Source of the DNA: an uncultured Robinsoniella sp.
GTDB lineage: Bacteria; Bacillota; Clostridia; Lachnospirales; Lachnospiraceae
Assembly (NCBI GenBank): GCA_900540475.1
Contig: UQGG01000088.1
Coordinates: forward strand, 1 to 18,974
Direction: 5' to 3'
Length of the DNA: 18,974 nucleotides
In this document: positions 1 through 9,118 of the stretch, piece by piece
Layout of the letters: the number at the start of each line of letters is the position of its first letter
Numbering within the stretch: the stretch's first letter is position 1
Made by a program: the position numbers and the translations under genes
Notes under the pieces: generated by a model
Database searches by the model: none
The model's input: the letters and a program-made list of their open reading frames with translations, nothing else
What the model was told of the DNA's origin: nothing

Positions 1-225
1 TAAGCGGGCAGTGAGCTGCGAAATGCATCAGGATTTCGGAGCGAATGCCCGCGTGCCGCCAAAAAGCGCTTCGGGAAGGTTAGAAAATGCCAGTTCTGCG
101 TTAAGCATTCCAAACCAATGTCCTGGTCCGCCCCCTTCTCTTTCCGTACACTACCTCTGCATACAAAGCGTCTTTATCAGCAAAACCCAAATATAATGCA
201 TTTAATAGAACACATATAAAACGTT
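1..225 (-). repeat. Dispersed repeat, copy A (left terminal inverted repeat)
   Basis: The first 225 bases are the reverse complement of the last 224 bases (18751-18974). The outer 74 bases are identical, with single differences at 75 and 89. The middle (about 97-161) has diverged, and a second conserved block runs from about 162 to 225. A hairpin sits at the outer end: the seven-base arm at 4-10 pairs perfectly with 46-52. No transposase or recombinase reading frame lies in or near it. The family is not one I can name; similar intergenic repeats are common in Lachnospiraceae genomes (recollection, not checked). The strand is given so that copies B and C are the plus orientation. Confidence 0.9.
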
Positions 226-295
226 CGCTCTAAGAGCCGTTATACTTAAGTTAATCAGCGGCAGAAATAAGTACTGTAAACATGATCATAAATTT

Positions 296-324
296 TTGCT
301 TATTTGAAAAAGTGATTGTATAAT
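296..324 (+). promoter_or_regulatory. Candidate sigma-A promoter of operon 1
   Basis: A perfect TATAAT (319-324) is preceded at 17 bases by TTGCTT (296-301), a partial -35 match. It would start transcription near 331 and give a leader of about 150 bases before the solute-binding protein gene. A second, weaker -10-like element (TATACT, 436-441) lies closer to the gene but has no good -35 at normal spacing. Confidence 0.45.
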
Positions 325-341
325 ATAGACAAAGGAATAGA

Positions 342-355
342 AAAACAGGTGTTTT
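342..355. promoter_or_regulatory. Short palindrome, possible operator
   Basis: AAAACA-GG-TGTTTT is a perfect six-base inverted repeat with a two-base centre, about 11-25 bases past the predicted start site of operon 1. It could be a regulator site. It does not resemble a catabolite-repression (cre) site, and no matching element was seen upstream of operon 2. Function is a guess. Confidence 0.2.
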
Positions 356-483
356 ATGTGCTTCAAACGTGCAAAAGAATAGAATATTGGATGTTTTCAT
401 AGTTTATATGGTTTTTTGATCAGTCTTTCATTCGGTATACTAAGGATGTAAAAAGCAAACAGAAAAGGATAAGGAGAGTTATT

Positions 484-1890
484 ATGGAGAGAAGAAAAAG
501 AATCTTATCGGTTGTATTGGCAGCGACAATGCTTGGCGGAACATTAGCGGGATGCGGTGGCCAGGGTGGAGATGCATCTAAGGATACGGGAAGTACTCAG
601 AGTACCCAGGGAGCCCAGGAAAGCAAAGGTGAAACAGGGGATGCTTCTTCGGGAGAAAAGGTATCACTGACCATCATGCATATGGGGACGGAAGAAGGCA
701 TCAAAAATGGCGATATCGAGTCGATTATGATGCATCAGGTAGTTGAAAACTTTAAGGCAAAATATCCGGAAGTGGATTTGAAAGAAGAAATTGTGGGGCA
801 GGAAGCGGGATATGAGACGAAAATCAAAACGCTGGCAGCCGCAAATGAAATTCCGGATTTAGCTATGCTGCTGCCTTCTATGATGAGTTCGTTCTATGAA
901 AACGGACAGATCTTAGATTTGGCACCGATTTTAAAAGAAGAATCCGAATGGGCTGATACGTTTGCTGACGGTATGTTTGGAGATTATACTTTTGGGGATC
1001 AGATTCTGGGCATCCCGAGGTGCAGTATTGCAAATCATGTTATTTATTATAATACAGAGATTTTTAAAGAGTGCGGGATGGACAGTTTCCCGGCAGATGA
1101 AGTGGAGTTTAAAGAGGCAGTTCAGAAGTTGAAGGAGAAAGGATATATTCCTCTGGCAACCGGAAATAAAGGGAAATATGCAATTGCTTCCCAGGTAATG
1201 CCGGGCATACTGATGAAATTCAATAACAGTGACTGGTATGAGAAAGTAAAAAATTATGATGGTGCTTCTTTTGAAGATCCCGATGCAGTAGCTGCTATCA
1301 AATATATGGAAGAATTGATGCAGATGGGTCTGTTTAATGAAAATGTAAACAGTCTGGATCCAAACCAGGCAAGACAGCTGTATTATGACAAAAAAGCGGC
1401 AATGTACATAGAAGGATCCTGGTCTGTATCCAATTTAATCAGTGAAGCGCCTCAGGAAATGCTGGATGCTACCGATATGACTATCTTCCCCACTGTAAAA
1501 GGGAAAGAAGACCTGAAAAATCAGATCGTCGGAGGTCAGGGCTGGGGGATCAGCATCAGTTCCAATGTTACGGATGCACAGAAGGCAGCAGCAATTAATT
1601 TCTTAAAAGAAATGTCCGCACCGGAAATCCAGACGCTTCTGATTGAGGGCGGTTCTCTGGCAACAGCCAAAAATATTGAATATGATGAAAGTAAATTAAA
1701 TCCGTTTTTTGCAGAATTCCTGGAAATGTATAACTCACACGACAAAATTGTGGGATGCCCGGAAGTTCAGTTATCCACAGCATATATGGATGCCAGCTAT
1801 GTAGGTTATCAGGAGATGTCCATTGGGGCAATTACAGCGGAAGAACTGGCTGCAAAATTACAGGAAGCTCATGAAAGTGCGAAAAAATAG
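484..1890 (+). CDS. Extracellular sugar-binding lipoprotein of ABC importer 1
   Basis: This is a 468-residue family 1 type solute-binding protein, which captures an oligosaccharide outside the cell and delivers it to the permeases encoded next. A basic N terminus and hydrophobic stretch end in a lipobox (LAGC, residues 21-24), so Cys24 is the predicted lipid anchor. A Gly/Ser/Thr/Gln-rich tether covers about 25-58, followed by the binding-protein fold. AAGGAG lies about eight bases before the ATG. It leads an operon with two permeases, a GHL6-like protein and a GH38 alpha-mannosidase. The ligand is therefore inferred to be a mannose-containing oligosaccharide; the sequence alone does not fix it. 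Its length is normal for the family. Confidence 0.92.
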   Translation: MERRKRILSVVLAATMLGGTLAGCGGQGGDASKDTGSTQSTQGAQESKGETGDASSGEKVSLTIMHMGTEEGIKNGDIESIMMHQVVENFKAKYPEVDLKEEIVGQEAGYETKIKTLAAANEIPDLAMLLPSMMSSFYENGQILDLAPILKEESEWADTFADGMFGDYTFGDQILGIPRCSIANHVIYYNTEIFKECGMDSFPADEVEFKEAVQKLKEKGYIPLATGNKGKYAIASQVMPGILMKFNNSDWYEKVKNYDGASFEDPDAVAAIKYMEELMQMGLFNENVNSLDPNQARQLYYDKKAAMYIEGSWSVSNLISEAPQEMLDATDMTIFPTVKGKEDLKNQIVGGQGWGISISSNVTDAQKAAAINFLKEMSAPEIQTLLIEGGSLATAKNIEYDESKLNPFFAEFLEMYNSHDKIVGCPEVQLSTAYMDASYVGYQEMSIGAITAEELAAKLQEAHESAKK

Positions 1891-1904
1891 TTGGAGGTGG
1901 CAAT

Positions 1905-2807
1905 GTGAAAAATCGAAAATATAGGAATCCGTTGATGCCCTCAGGCATAAAATTAGCGGCTTACTTAAGCATTCCGGTCGGCGTCTATATTTTTATCATC
2001 ATAATTCCTACTCTGTTCGCATTTGGTTATAGTTTTTTTGAATGGTCAGGTGGTCCGTCTAAGAAATTCATTGGTTTTGAAAATTATATTGCGCTGTTTA
2101 AGGATGATACATTCTGGCTGTCTTTTAAAAATACCATTTTGTTTACATTTCTCATGGTGATTGGCCAGGTAGGAATTGCGTTTCTATTTACCCTGTTCTT
2201 TACAATGAAGTGGGTTAAATTTGTAGAACTACACCGCAGAGTCATGTATTTTCCAAGTATTATTGCGGCGGTTGTTATCGGTTTGATGTGGCAGCTGATT
2301 TACAATAGTGACTTTGGTATTTTGAATTACATCTTAAGGGCTGCCGGTTTGGAACAGTGGATTAAACCATGGCTGGATGATCCTAAGATCGCCATGTTCT
2401 CCGTAGCAGTACCGGTAATCTGGCAGTTTGTCGGATACTATCTGGTACTGCTCATGGGAGCAGTTGCTACAATTCCAAAGGACATTATGGAAGTGGCGGA
2501 GATAGACGGGGCAACCGGATTCAAAAAAAGCATTTACATTACCATTCCATTGATCTGGGATACACTGAAAATCTGTCTGATGATTTGTTTTGCAGGATCG
2601 TTTAAGGCATTTGACCACATCATGGTTATGACAGGAGGAGGGCCAGGAAGAGCCACCAGTGTATTGTCGCTGTACAATTACAATACTTCTTTTGTGCAGA
2701 TGAAAATGGGATATGCAAGTGCGATGGCAGTGGTTATTCTGGTGGTTTCCATGGGACTTACCGTAGGGATACAGAGGCTGATGGAGGGAAAATCTTATGA
2801 ACATTAA
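1905..2807 (+). CDS. Sugar ABC importer permease 1a (MalF/UgpA-type)
   Basis: This 300-residue integral membrane protein has about six hydrophobic segments and forms half of the transmembrane channel of importer 1. The cytoplasmic coupling (EAA) loop, which docks onto the ATPase, is at about residues 196-215 and reads EVAEIDGATGFKKSI. The TGGGPG motif at about 243-248 is typical of the MalF-like partner. The start is GTG at 1905. The ATG two bases upstream is in another frame and meets a stop at once, and GGAGGTGG lies 5-12 bases before the GTG. It begins 14 bases after the binding protein and overlaps the next permease by 11 bases, so translation is probably coupled. No ATP-binding subunit is encoded in the window. 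Confidence 0.92.
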   Translation: MKNRKYRNPLMPSGIKLAAYLSIPVGVYIFIIIIPTLFAFGYSFFEWSGGPSKKFIGFENYIALFKDDTFWLSFKNTILFTFLMVIGQVGIAFLFTLFFTMKWVKFVELHRRVMYFPSIIAAVVIGLMWQLIYNSDFGILNYILRAAGLEQWIKPWLDDPKIAMFSVAVPVIWQFVGYYLVLLMGAVATIPKDIMEVAEIDGATGFKKSIYITIPLIWDTLKICLMICFAGSFKAFDHIMVMTGGGPGRATSVLSLYNYNTSFVQMKMGYASAMAVVILVVSMGLTVGIQRLMEGKSYEH

Positions 2808-3636
2808 AAATATTCCCGTAAAAGTACTAAAACTGATTGTAAATATCGTATTTATGCTGTTTTCTATTTCCTGTATCTTCCCTATTTTGTGGATGGTAAA
2901 TTCAGCCCTGAAGACCAGCAATGAATTTATGCAGGACAGCATCAGCTTGACTCGGAGCCTGTATGTACAGAATTTTATCGATGCCGTACAATCCAGCGGA
3001 TTTTTGAATTGTTTTTTGAATTCCGCCTTATTAGGAGTGATAAATGTAGTTTTGACGGTGGTATGTGCCCTGGTAACCGGGTATTTTATTTCCAGATATA
3101 ATTTCCGGTTTAAAAAGGCAATTTACCTGCTGTTTGTTTCCGGAATGGTAATCCCCATGCTGTCCCTTTTGATTCCGGTGTTTTTACAGTTTAAAACCCT
3201 GGGCATGCTGGACAAGCCCTGGACGCTGACACTGCCTTACCTGGCATTTTCCATGCCCTTTGCAGTTATGCTGACAGAAAATTATATCCGGTCTATTCCC
3301 GTAGAGCTGGATGAGGCAGCTTACATGGAGGGGTGCAGTACATTTCATCTTCTGAGCCGTATTGTTTTCCCCATGTGCTCGCCTACAGTTGCTATATTGA
3401 TTATTACTTCTTTTATGAATGCATGGAATGAATTTCCATTTGCGCTGGTTTTATTGAATAATGAAAAATTAAGAACGATTTCAATTGGAATCCGTATGTT
3501 TAACTCGGAACATAATATCAATTACCCTCTTTATATGGCAGCACTGCTGGTGTCAATTCTGCCGATATTGATTATATATCTGATTTTCTCTAAGCAGATT
3601 ATGAAAGGCATGACGGTTGGTGCGGTGAAAGGGTAG
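2797..3636 (+). CDS. Sugar ABC importer permease 1b (MalG/UgpE-type)
   Basis: This 279-residue membrane protein is the second channel half of importer 1. It has about six membrane segments and an EAA loop at about 170-193 (ELDEAAYMEGCSTFHLLSRI). The C terminus has the form usual for MalG-like subunits, ending in GMTVGAVKG. Its ATG lies inside the end of the preceding permease gene (11-base overlap), with GGAGGG about eight bases upstream. It pairs with the preceding permease and needs a shared MsmX/MsiK-like ATPase from elsewhere in the genome, the common arrangement for Firmicutes oligosaccharide importers (established knowledge of the family). Confidence 0.92.
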   Translation: MNIKNIPVKVLKLIVNIVFMLFSISCIFPILWMVNSALKTSNEFMQDSISLTRSLYVQNFIDAVQSSGFLNCFLNSALLGVINVVLTVVCALVTGYFISRYNFRFKKAIYLLFVSGMVIPMLSLLIPVFLQFKTLGMLDKPWTLTLPYLAFSMPFAVMLTENYIRSIPVELDEAAYMEGCSTFHLLSRIVFPMCSPTVAILIITSFMNAWNEFPFALVLLNNEKLRTISIGIRMFNSEHNINYPLYMAALLVSILPILIIYLIFSKQIMKGMTVGAVKG

Positions 3637-3678
3637 AAGTTAGTAAAAGTCAAATTATTGAAATAACAGGAGGTTTTT

Positions 3679-5721
3679 ATGTGGTTTGAAGGTAATTACA
3701 GAAGGATTTTTTTAGATATGCATATTGATGACTGGAATGATGAATTCATGTCCAATGTGGACCCGAAAGGGTTAGTAGAACTGCTGAAAAATGCAGGTGC
3801 GCAGCAGATTGTAGTAAAATGCAGACCCCATACGGGACTGGCACATTATCCCACCAAAATCGGGCGTATGCACAGAGGGCTGAAGGGCAGAGATTATGTG
3901 GGAGAGATGATAGCATTATGCCATAGCAGCAACATCGCCGTAAAAGCATATTTTTCTCAAATTTTTGACAATTGGGCATATGAAAATCATCCGGAATGGC
4001 GTATGATAAATGGATACGGAAAAACATCCAGAGAAGAAGCAGATCCGGCAAGTGATTTCATGAGCAGAAAAGGCAGATATGGAATTGTATGCCCCAATAA
4101 TGAGGAGTACAGAGCTTATGTAAAAGCTTGTCTGACGGAAATGACGGAAATGTATGATTTTGAAACAATTTTTCTGGATATGCCATTTTTCCCGGAAGTA
4201 TGTTACTGCCCCAGCTGCCGCAGGAAATATTTTGAGCAGACGGGAAGAGAGATGCCAAGAGTGATCGATTGGGGTGATCCGGCATTCCGGGAATGGCAGA
4301 GTATCCGTGAAGAGTGGATGGGTGATTTTGCAGCATTTTCAACGAATGTTATTAAATCAATCAAACCACAGGTAACTATTGAACATAATCTTTCCATGAT
4401 GGCTGATCCATGGGAATATGCTCACACCGATCTGGTGGCAGAGGCAAGTGATTATGTAGGTGGTGACTTATATGGAGGCTTTATGCAGCAGACGTATATG
4501 TGTAAATATTACCGCAATCTGAGCAAAGCACTTCCATTTGTATTTATTTCTTCCAGATGTGATCCGGGACTGAGCTTCCATACCACCACAAAGACGGAAG
4601 AAGAGTTTATGCTGCATACCATCATAGCGCTGGCACATAACGGGGCATTTTCCATCTGTGACGGTGCAAATCCGGACGGAACATTGTGTGAGGAAGTCTA
4701 TACCGGTCCGGTTAAGAATGTATTTGATGAAAGCCGCCACTATGAAAAATATGTAAGCGGTGATATGCTTACTAATATCAGTGTATGGTTCCCAAGCAGG
4801 TCAAAATGCAGCTGGAGCGATAACGGAAATCCGGTTACCGGAGAAAAATGCAATAAAAGCTTTATGGACACCCACATTAACATGGGCAGGATCCTGCGGG
4901 AAGAGAACCTTCCGTTTGATGTCATCCCCAGCAAGAAGTTAAAGGGGCTGGAAAGCGATGCTCTTATAATCTGCGATGCGGCTGTTATCCATGATGATGA
5001 AATGAAGGATATCGAAGACTATGTTCGGGGAGGCGGTAACATTTACCTCAGCGGGCATGTGGGACATGAGCGTTTACTGGAACTTCTGGAAGCAGAATAT
5101 CAGGGACTGACAGAACACACCGTTACATATATGAGTTCTACGGAAGAAGGGAAGGAATATTTTGGGGAATTTGCCAAGAAATCTCCAATGAATGTACAGA
5201 GTAAGATGGAAGTTCTGGATTTTAAGGGAGATTATGAGACACTGGCAACTCTGACACTGCCCTATACCATGACCGGTAAGTGTGAATTTTCATCCATTCA
5301 CTCCAATCCTCCGGGAATCTATACCGACAGGCCGGTGGCTGTCCGGAAAAAGGTTGGAAAGGGACAAATTCTCTGGTTTGCCGCTCCCATCGAAAACTCC
5401 AGACCATATATGAGCCGCCGTGCAGTAGGCAAGATTTTAAAGAGTCTGTGCAAAGACCTGGAGTTTGAATCTAATGCACCATCCTTTGTGGAAATACTGG
5501 GCTGGAAGAAAAACAATAAGCGTTATTATGCAGCGATTAATGAGCAGGAAACTTCCCCGGTAGCCCCCATGTTCCATATTGAAATTAAGATACCGGGAGA
5601 GATCAGCAAAGCAACAATTGCAGAAAAGAATACCGAATTGGAAATCACCAAAGAGGATGGCATGACTACCATTTATCTGCCGGAGCTGAAGCTGTTTTCG
5701 GTGATAGAGATTGAGGAGTAA
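3679..5721 (+). CDS. GHL6-like putative glycoside hydrolase with beta-galactosidase-trimerisation-like domain
   Basis: This is a 680-residue protein with no signal peptide or membrane segment, so it is cytoplasmic. About residues 1-340 resemble the barrel of 'hypothetical glycosyl hydrolase 6' proteins. Visible features are IFLDMPFF (164-171, with Asp167 at a strand end, a plausible catalytic residue) followed by the cysteine signature CYCPSC (175-180). Residues of about 360-590 look like the GATase-like trimerisation domain of GH42 enzymes, including LPFDVIPSKKLKGL, a GGGNIYLSGHVG turn and GKGQILWFAAP. A small C-terminal beta domain follows. AGGAGG precedes the ATG. It sits between the permeases and a GH38 alpha-mannosidase, so it probably cleaves another linkage of the same imported glycan. 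Catalytic activity and substrate are not established by sequence. The family call is by pattern, not by search. Confidence 0.7.
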   Translation: MWFEGNYRRIFLDMHIDDWNDEFMSNVDPKGLVELLKNAGAQQIVVKCRPHTGLAHYPTKIGRMHRGLKGRDYVGEMIALCHSSNIAVKAYFSQIFDNWAYENHPEWRMINGYGKTSREEADPASDFMSRKGRYGIVCPNNEEYRAYVKACLTEMTEMYDFETIFLDMPFFPEVCYCPSCRRKYFEQTGREMPRVIDWGDPAFREWQSIREEWMGDFAAFSTNVIKSIKPQVTIEHNLSMMADPWEYAHTDLVAEASDYVGGDLYGGFMQQTYMCKYYRNLSKALPFVFISSRCDPGLSFHTTTKTEEEFMLHTIIALAHNGAFSICDGANPDGTLCEEVYTGPVKNVFDESRHYEKYVSGDMLTNISVWFPSRSKCSWSDNGNPVTGEKCNKSFMDTHINMGRILREENLPFDVIPSKKLKGLESDALIICDAAVIHDDEMKDIEDYVRGGGNIYLSGHVGHERLLELLEAEYQGLTEHTVTYMSSTEEGKEYFGEFAKKSPMNVQSKMEVLDFKGDYETLATLTLPYTMTGKCEFSSIHSNPPGIYTDRPVAVRKKVGKGQILWFAAPIENSRPYMSRRAVGKILKSLCKDLEFESNAPSFVEILGWKKNNKRYYAAINEQETSPVAPMFHIEIKIPGEISKATIAEKNTELEITKEDGMTTIYLPELKLFSVIEIEE

Positions 5722-5759
5722 TGACCATAGAAGATGTTATTACTAGATTGAAAGAGTAA
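5721..5759 (+). other. Twelve-codon mini-ORF coupled to the preceding stop
   Basis: The stop of the GHL6-like gene and an ATG share one base (TAATG), with GAGGAG just before it. The frame then encodes only MTIEDVITRLKE and stops. It could be a translated leader peptide ahead of the hairpin at 5782-5826, the start of a decayed gene, or chance. It is too short to call a gene. Confidence 0.2.
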
Positions 5760-5781
5760 AGATGAGTGAGTTTTAAGGAAT

Positions 5782-5826
5782 AAGTAAAGGAAGCCATTGC
5801 AGATCAGGTGATGGGTTTCTTTACTT
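5782..5826 (+). other. Intercistronic stem-loop between GHL6-like and GH38 genes
   Basis: AAGTAAAG (5782-5789) pairs with CTTTACTT (5819-5826). Pairing continues inward through a G-T pair, two A-T pairs, one mismatch and CCAT/ATGG, leaving an 11-base loop. No clear T-run follows, so it is more likely an mRNA processing or stability hairpin, or a weak attenuator, than a full terminator. It could set the relative amounts of the two enzymes. Confidence 0.45.
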
Positions 5827-5881
5827 TATGTGGTATCAATAATCAGCACTGCAAAAACTTATTATAAACAGGAGGAAGTAT

Positions 5882-8800
5882 ATGGATTTCAGAGAAGAAC
5901 GACTGGGGAAATTATTAGAAGATCTGGGGGAAATGCGGTACTGCAATACGGTTCTGCTGGAGAATTTTGATGTGGATAAGAAATGGGAAGACGGTGTGCA
6001 TTCTGTTCTTCGGCATAAAATTATTCTGCCGGATTGTTTTGCGGGAAAATATGTGGAGTTTTGTCTGTCCACCGGAAGGGAAGGAGAATGGGATGCCATA
6101 AACCCCCAGTTTCAGTTATTTGTCAATCAGAATCGGATTCAGGGGATGGATGTAAACCACAGAACGGCGGTTTTGACGGAAAACGGTGGGAAAGAGGAAG
6201 TATTTGATCTGGAATTAAGAAGCTATACGAAATATCAGAACCGTCCGATTTTACTTCGTGGAGAAATCCGGGAAGTAGTTAAAGAAGTAGAAGAACTGTA
6301 CTATGACCTTCGGGTTGCATATCAGGTGGCGTGCCTTCTGGAAAAAGATGAGGAGAACTATCGGAAAATTATCGCTGCCCTGGAATCAGCATGTGGACTT
6401 CTGGATCTCAGAAAACCCCATTCTTCGGATTTTCACAGGGGTATAAAAGCAGCCAGAGACTGCATGATGGAGGAACTGTATCACAACTGTAACGGAGGGG
6501 TTAGCCCTGTGGTTCACTGTGTGGGACATACCCATATTGATATCGCATGGCTCTGGACGCTGGATGTGACCCGGGATAAGGCAGTCAGAAGTTTTTCTAC
6601 GGTACTGGAACTGATGGAACGGTATCCGGAATATATATTTATGTCCAGCCAGCCTCAGCTTTATCAGTATGTAAAGGAAGATGCTCCGGATGTATATGAA
6701 AAGATCTGCCAAAGAGTGGCGGAGGGCAGATGGGAAGTAGAAGGCGGGATGTTTGTAGAACCAGACTGTAATATACCCAACGGAGAATCCCTTGTACGGC
6801 AGTGTCTGTATGGTATTCGTTTTTTTGAAAAAGAGTTCGGAAAGAAAAACCATATACTGTGGCTGCCCGATGTATTCGGATACTCTGCCTCCTTGCCCCA
6901 GATCATGAGAAAATGTGGACTGGATTATTTTATGACTACGAAAATAAGCTGGAATGAGACAAACCAGATTCCCTACGATACGTTTTACTGGGAAGGGATT
7001 GACGGCACGAAAGTGCTGACACATTTTATCTGTGCCAGGGACTATTCTTCGCCAACCCGCAGCGTGAGAACAAATAATGAACACTATTCTGCATTTACAA
7101 CAAATTATAACGGTTATGTTACACCGGCCCAGATAAAGGGGGCGTGGCAGAGGTATCAGCAAAAGGAACTGAACAGTCAGATACTGTTGTCTTATGGATA
7201 CGGAGATGGAGGTGGCGGGCCTACCCGGGAAATGCTGGAAACCCAGAGAAGGCTTGCGCTTGGCATTCCCGGATGCCCCAGAACCAGACAGTCCACCGCA
7301 ATAGAGTTCTTCCAGGAGCTGGAGCAGGAAGTAAAAGAGAAAAAGAAAATGCCCCAGTGGTATGGTGAACTGTATCTGGAATACCACAGAGGCGTCTATA
7401 CTTCCATGGGAAGAAATAAAAGATCCAACCGGAAATCGGAATTTCTGCTGGGCAGAAGTGAGTTATGGTCTGTTATGGCAAATTCACTCCTATCCATTCC
7501 AAATGACAGGGAAACGCTCCTTGAATGCTGGGAAATTCTAATGCGGAATCAATTTCACGATATTCTCCCCGGTTCTTCTGTTGCGGAAGTATATGAGGAT
7601 TCCAGACGGGAATATGGAATACTAAGCGAAAAACTCCTTGCCCTGGAAGCAAAACTGCTTCAGGCAATAACGGATCAGATTGCAGGAGATACAGGAATTA
7701 TAGCCGTGTTTAATCCGAATAGTTTTCAAAATACGGACATTCTGAAAGTGCCGGAAACGGTAAGCCGGAATGTAAACGGTTTTCAAGCCGGCGGCACCGT
7801 GTCTGTTATCCAGGAAAACAGTGACGGTTCCAGGATATTCCTGGCACCGGATGTACCTGCCAAGGGGTACTGTGTGTTTGAACCGGTTGAAGAAATGGCA
7901 GAAGATAAAAAGTCGTCGCAGGTATTGAAACAAGATATACCGGAGCAAAGTGCTGAGCAGGCAAATCTATTTACAGAGTTCGCCCTGGTAAATGGTGAAG
8001 TGGAAACAAAGTGGTATCACCTTTGCTTCAATGATAAAGGGCAGTTTACCTCTATTTATGACAAAGAAGAAGGGCGGGAATTATTGCAGGTAGGACACCG
8101 GGCAAATGTACTTATGGCATATGAGGACAAACCCCATGATTTTGACGGTTGGAATATCTATGACTATTATCAGGAGAGAAGCTGGGAAGTGGATCATTTG
8201 ATTCGTATGGAGGTCAGTGAAAAAGGTCCCCTGCGATATGCGATTGAACTGGAATGGAAGTATCAGGATTCTGTTATTGAACAGACGATTTACCTGTATT
8301 CCCATACAAAGAGAATTGATATGAAGACCAGAGTGGACTGGAAGGAGAGCCAGACCTTGCTGAAAGCACTGTTCCCTGTGGAAATACACAGCAAAGAAGG
8401 AACTTTTGAAATCCAGTATGGAAATATCAAACGGGATCTGGTAAAAAATACTTCCTGGGATCAGGCAAGATTTGAAGTCTGCTATCAGAAATGGATGGAT
8501 ATCTCGGAGGACGGATACGGTATCGGCTTCCTGAATGATTGTAAATACGGAGTCCATGTACAGGATGGAACGGTAGGATTTACCCTGATTAAATCCGGTA
8601 TATATCCCAATCCACAGGCGGATCAGGAAGAGCACTTTTTTACATACTCCCTATATCCCCATCAGGATGGCTGGCGGCAGGGAAATGTACCCAGACAGGC
8701 ATACCAGCTGAACCAGTCCATGACTGCAAATGTAAAGAAGCTGGAAGGAGGAAGCCTGGAGAAGGAGTACAGCACCGTGTCTGTATCGGCCGAGAATGTC

Positions 8801-9028
8801 ATGGTAGAAGCCGTAAAACCTGCGGAAGACAGTGAAGATCTGGTAGTCCGCATGTATGAATGCTACAACCGCAGAACAAAAGTGACAGTGGTATTCCCAC
8901 AGAAAATGCATGAGATTTACAGGTGCAATCTGCTGGAGGAAGAAGAAGGACTGGAGGCTGTAAATGAAAATAGCTTTCAGATAGAGATAGCGCCTTATGA
9001 GATATTGACGTTTAAGGTTAAGCGGTAG
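5882..9028 (+). CDS. Alpha-mannosidase, glycoside hydrolase family 38
   Basis: This 1048-residue enzyme hydrolyses terminal alpha-linked mannose with retention of configuration, using a bound zinc ion. All family landmarks are present. GHTHIDIAWLW at 215-225 supplies zinc ligands His218 and Asp220. WLPDVFGYS at 327-335 contains Asp330, the expected nucleophile and zinc ligand. GDGGGGP is at 441-447, and FHD at 558-560 has His559 as the fourth zinc ligand. The assignments follow the pattern known from Golgi mannosidase II. The C-terminal half is the usual beta-rich region. There is no signal peptide, so it acts on imported sugar. AGGAGG lies about six bases before the ATG. It is the last enzyme gene of operon 1, and its length is normal for bacterial members. 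Linkage preference (1,2, 1,3 or 1,6) cannot be read from the sequence. Confidence 0.95.
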   Translation: MDFREERLGKLLEDLGEMRYCNTVLLENFDVDKKWEDGVHSVLRHKIILPDCFAGKYVEFCLSTGREGEWDAINPQFQLFVNQNRIQGMDVNHRTAVLTENGGKEEVFDLELRSYTKYQNRPILLRGEIREVVKEVEELYYDLRVAYQVACLLEKDEENYRKIIAALESACGLLDLRKPHSSDFHRGIKAARDCMMEELYHNCNGGVSPVVHCVGHTHIDIAWLWTLDVTRDKAVRSFSTVLELMERYPEYIFMSSQPQLYQYVKEDAPDVYEKICQRVAEGRWEVEGGMFVEPDCNIPNGESLVRQCLYGIRFFEKEFGKKNHILWLPDVFGYSASLPQIMRKCGLDYFMTTKISWNETNQIPYDTFYWEGIDGTKVLTHFICARDYSSPTRSVRTNNEHYSAFTTNYNGYVTPAQIKGAWQRYQQKELNSQILLSYGYGDGGGGPTREMLETQRRLALGIPGCPRTRQSTAIEFFQELEQEVKEKKKMPQWYGELYLEYHRGVYTSMGRNKRSNRKSEFLLGRSELWSVMANSLLSIPNDRETLLECWEILMRNQFHDILPGSSVAEVYEDSRREYGILSEKLLALEAKLLQAITDQIAGDTGIIAVFNPNSFQNTDILKVPETVSRNVNGFQAGGTVSVIQENSDGSRIFLAPDVPAKGYCVFEPVEEMAEDKKSSQVLKQDIPEQSAEQANLFTEFALVNGEVETKWYHLCFNDKGQFTSIYDKEEGRELLQVGHRANVLMAYEDKPHDFDGWNIYDYYQERSWEVDHLIRMEVSEKGPLRYAIELEWKYQDSVIEQTIYLYSHTKRIDMKTRVDWKESQTLLKALFPVEIHSKEGTFEIQYGNIKRDLVKNTSWDQARFEVCYQKWMDISEDGYGIGFLNDCKYGVHVQDGTVGFTLIKSGIYPNPQADQEEHFFTYSLYPHQDGWRQGNVPRQAYQLNQSMTANVKKLEGGSLEKEYSTVSVSAENVMVEAVKPAEDSEDLVVRMYECYNRRTKVTVVFPQKMHEIYRCNLLEEEEGLEAVNENSFQIEIAPYEILTFKVKR

Positions 9029-9067
9029 TATGTTTGTATCTGTTAATTAAATTGTGGTAGAGTGATA

Positions 9068-9095
9068 TTGTTAAATAGTATCGTGTTTATATAAA
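9068..9095 (+). promoter_or_regulatory. Candidate promoter for the small membrane protein gene
   Basis: TTGTTA (9068-9073) and TATAAA (9090-9095) are separated by 16 bases. The predicted start lies about 20 bases before the ATG at 9119. This suggests the small gene has its own promoter rather than depending on operon 1. Confidence 0.35.
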
Positions 9096-9118
9096 ATTTA
9101 ATATCAAAAGGGGTAATA

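Noticed and set aside
11..196. 61-codon plus-strand frame at the left edge
   Set aside because: It lies entirely within repeat copy A, has no ribosome binding site, and does not remain in frame in copy B.
361..385. Catabolite-repression (cre) site near TTCAAACGTGCA
   Set aside because: It contains the central AANCG pattern but misses several key positions of the consensus, so it is not supported.
2334..2942. 202-codon minus-strand frame across the two permease genes
   Set aside because: Antisense to two clear membrane protein genes with EAA motifs, with no convincing start or domain.
6386..7387. 333-codon minus-strand frame inside the alpha-mannosidase gene
   Set aside because: It lies wholly antisense to a GH38 gene with all its catalytic motifs, reads as compositionally odd sequence and has no recognisable domain; it is a shadow frame.
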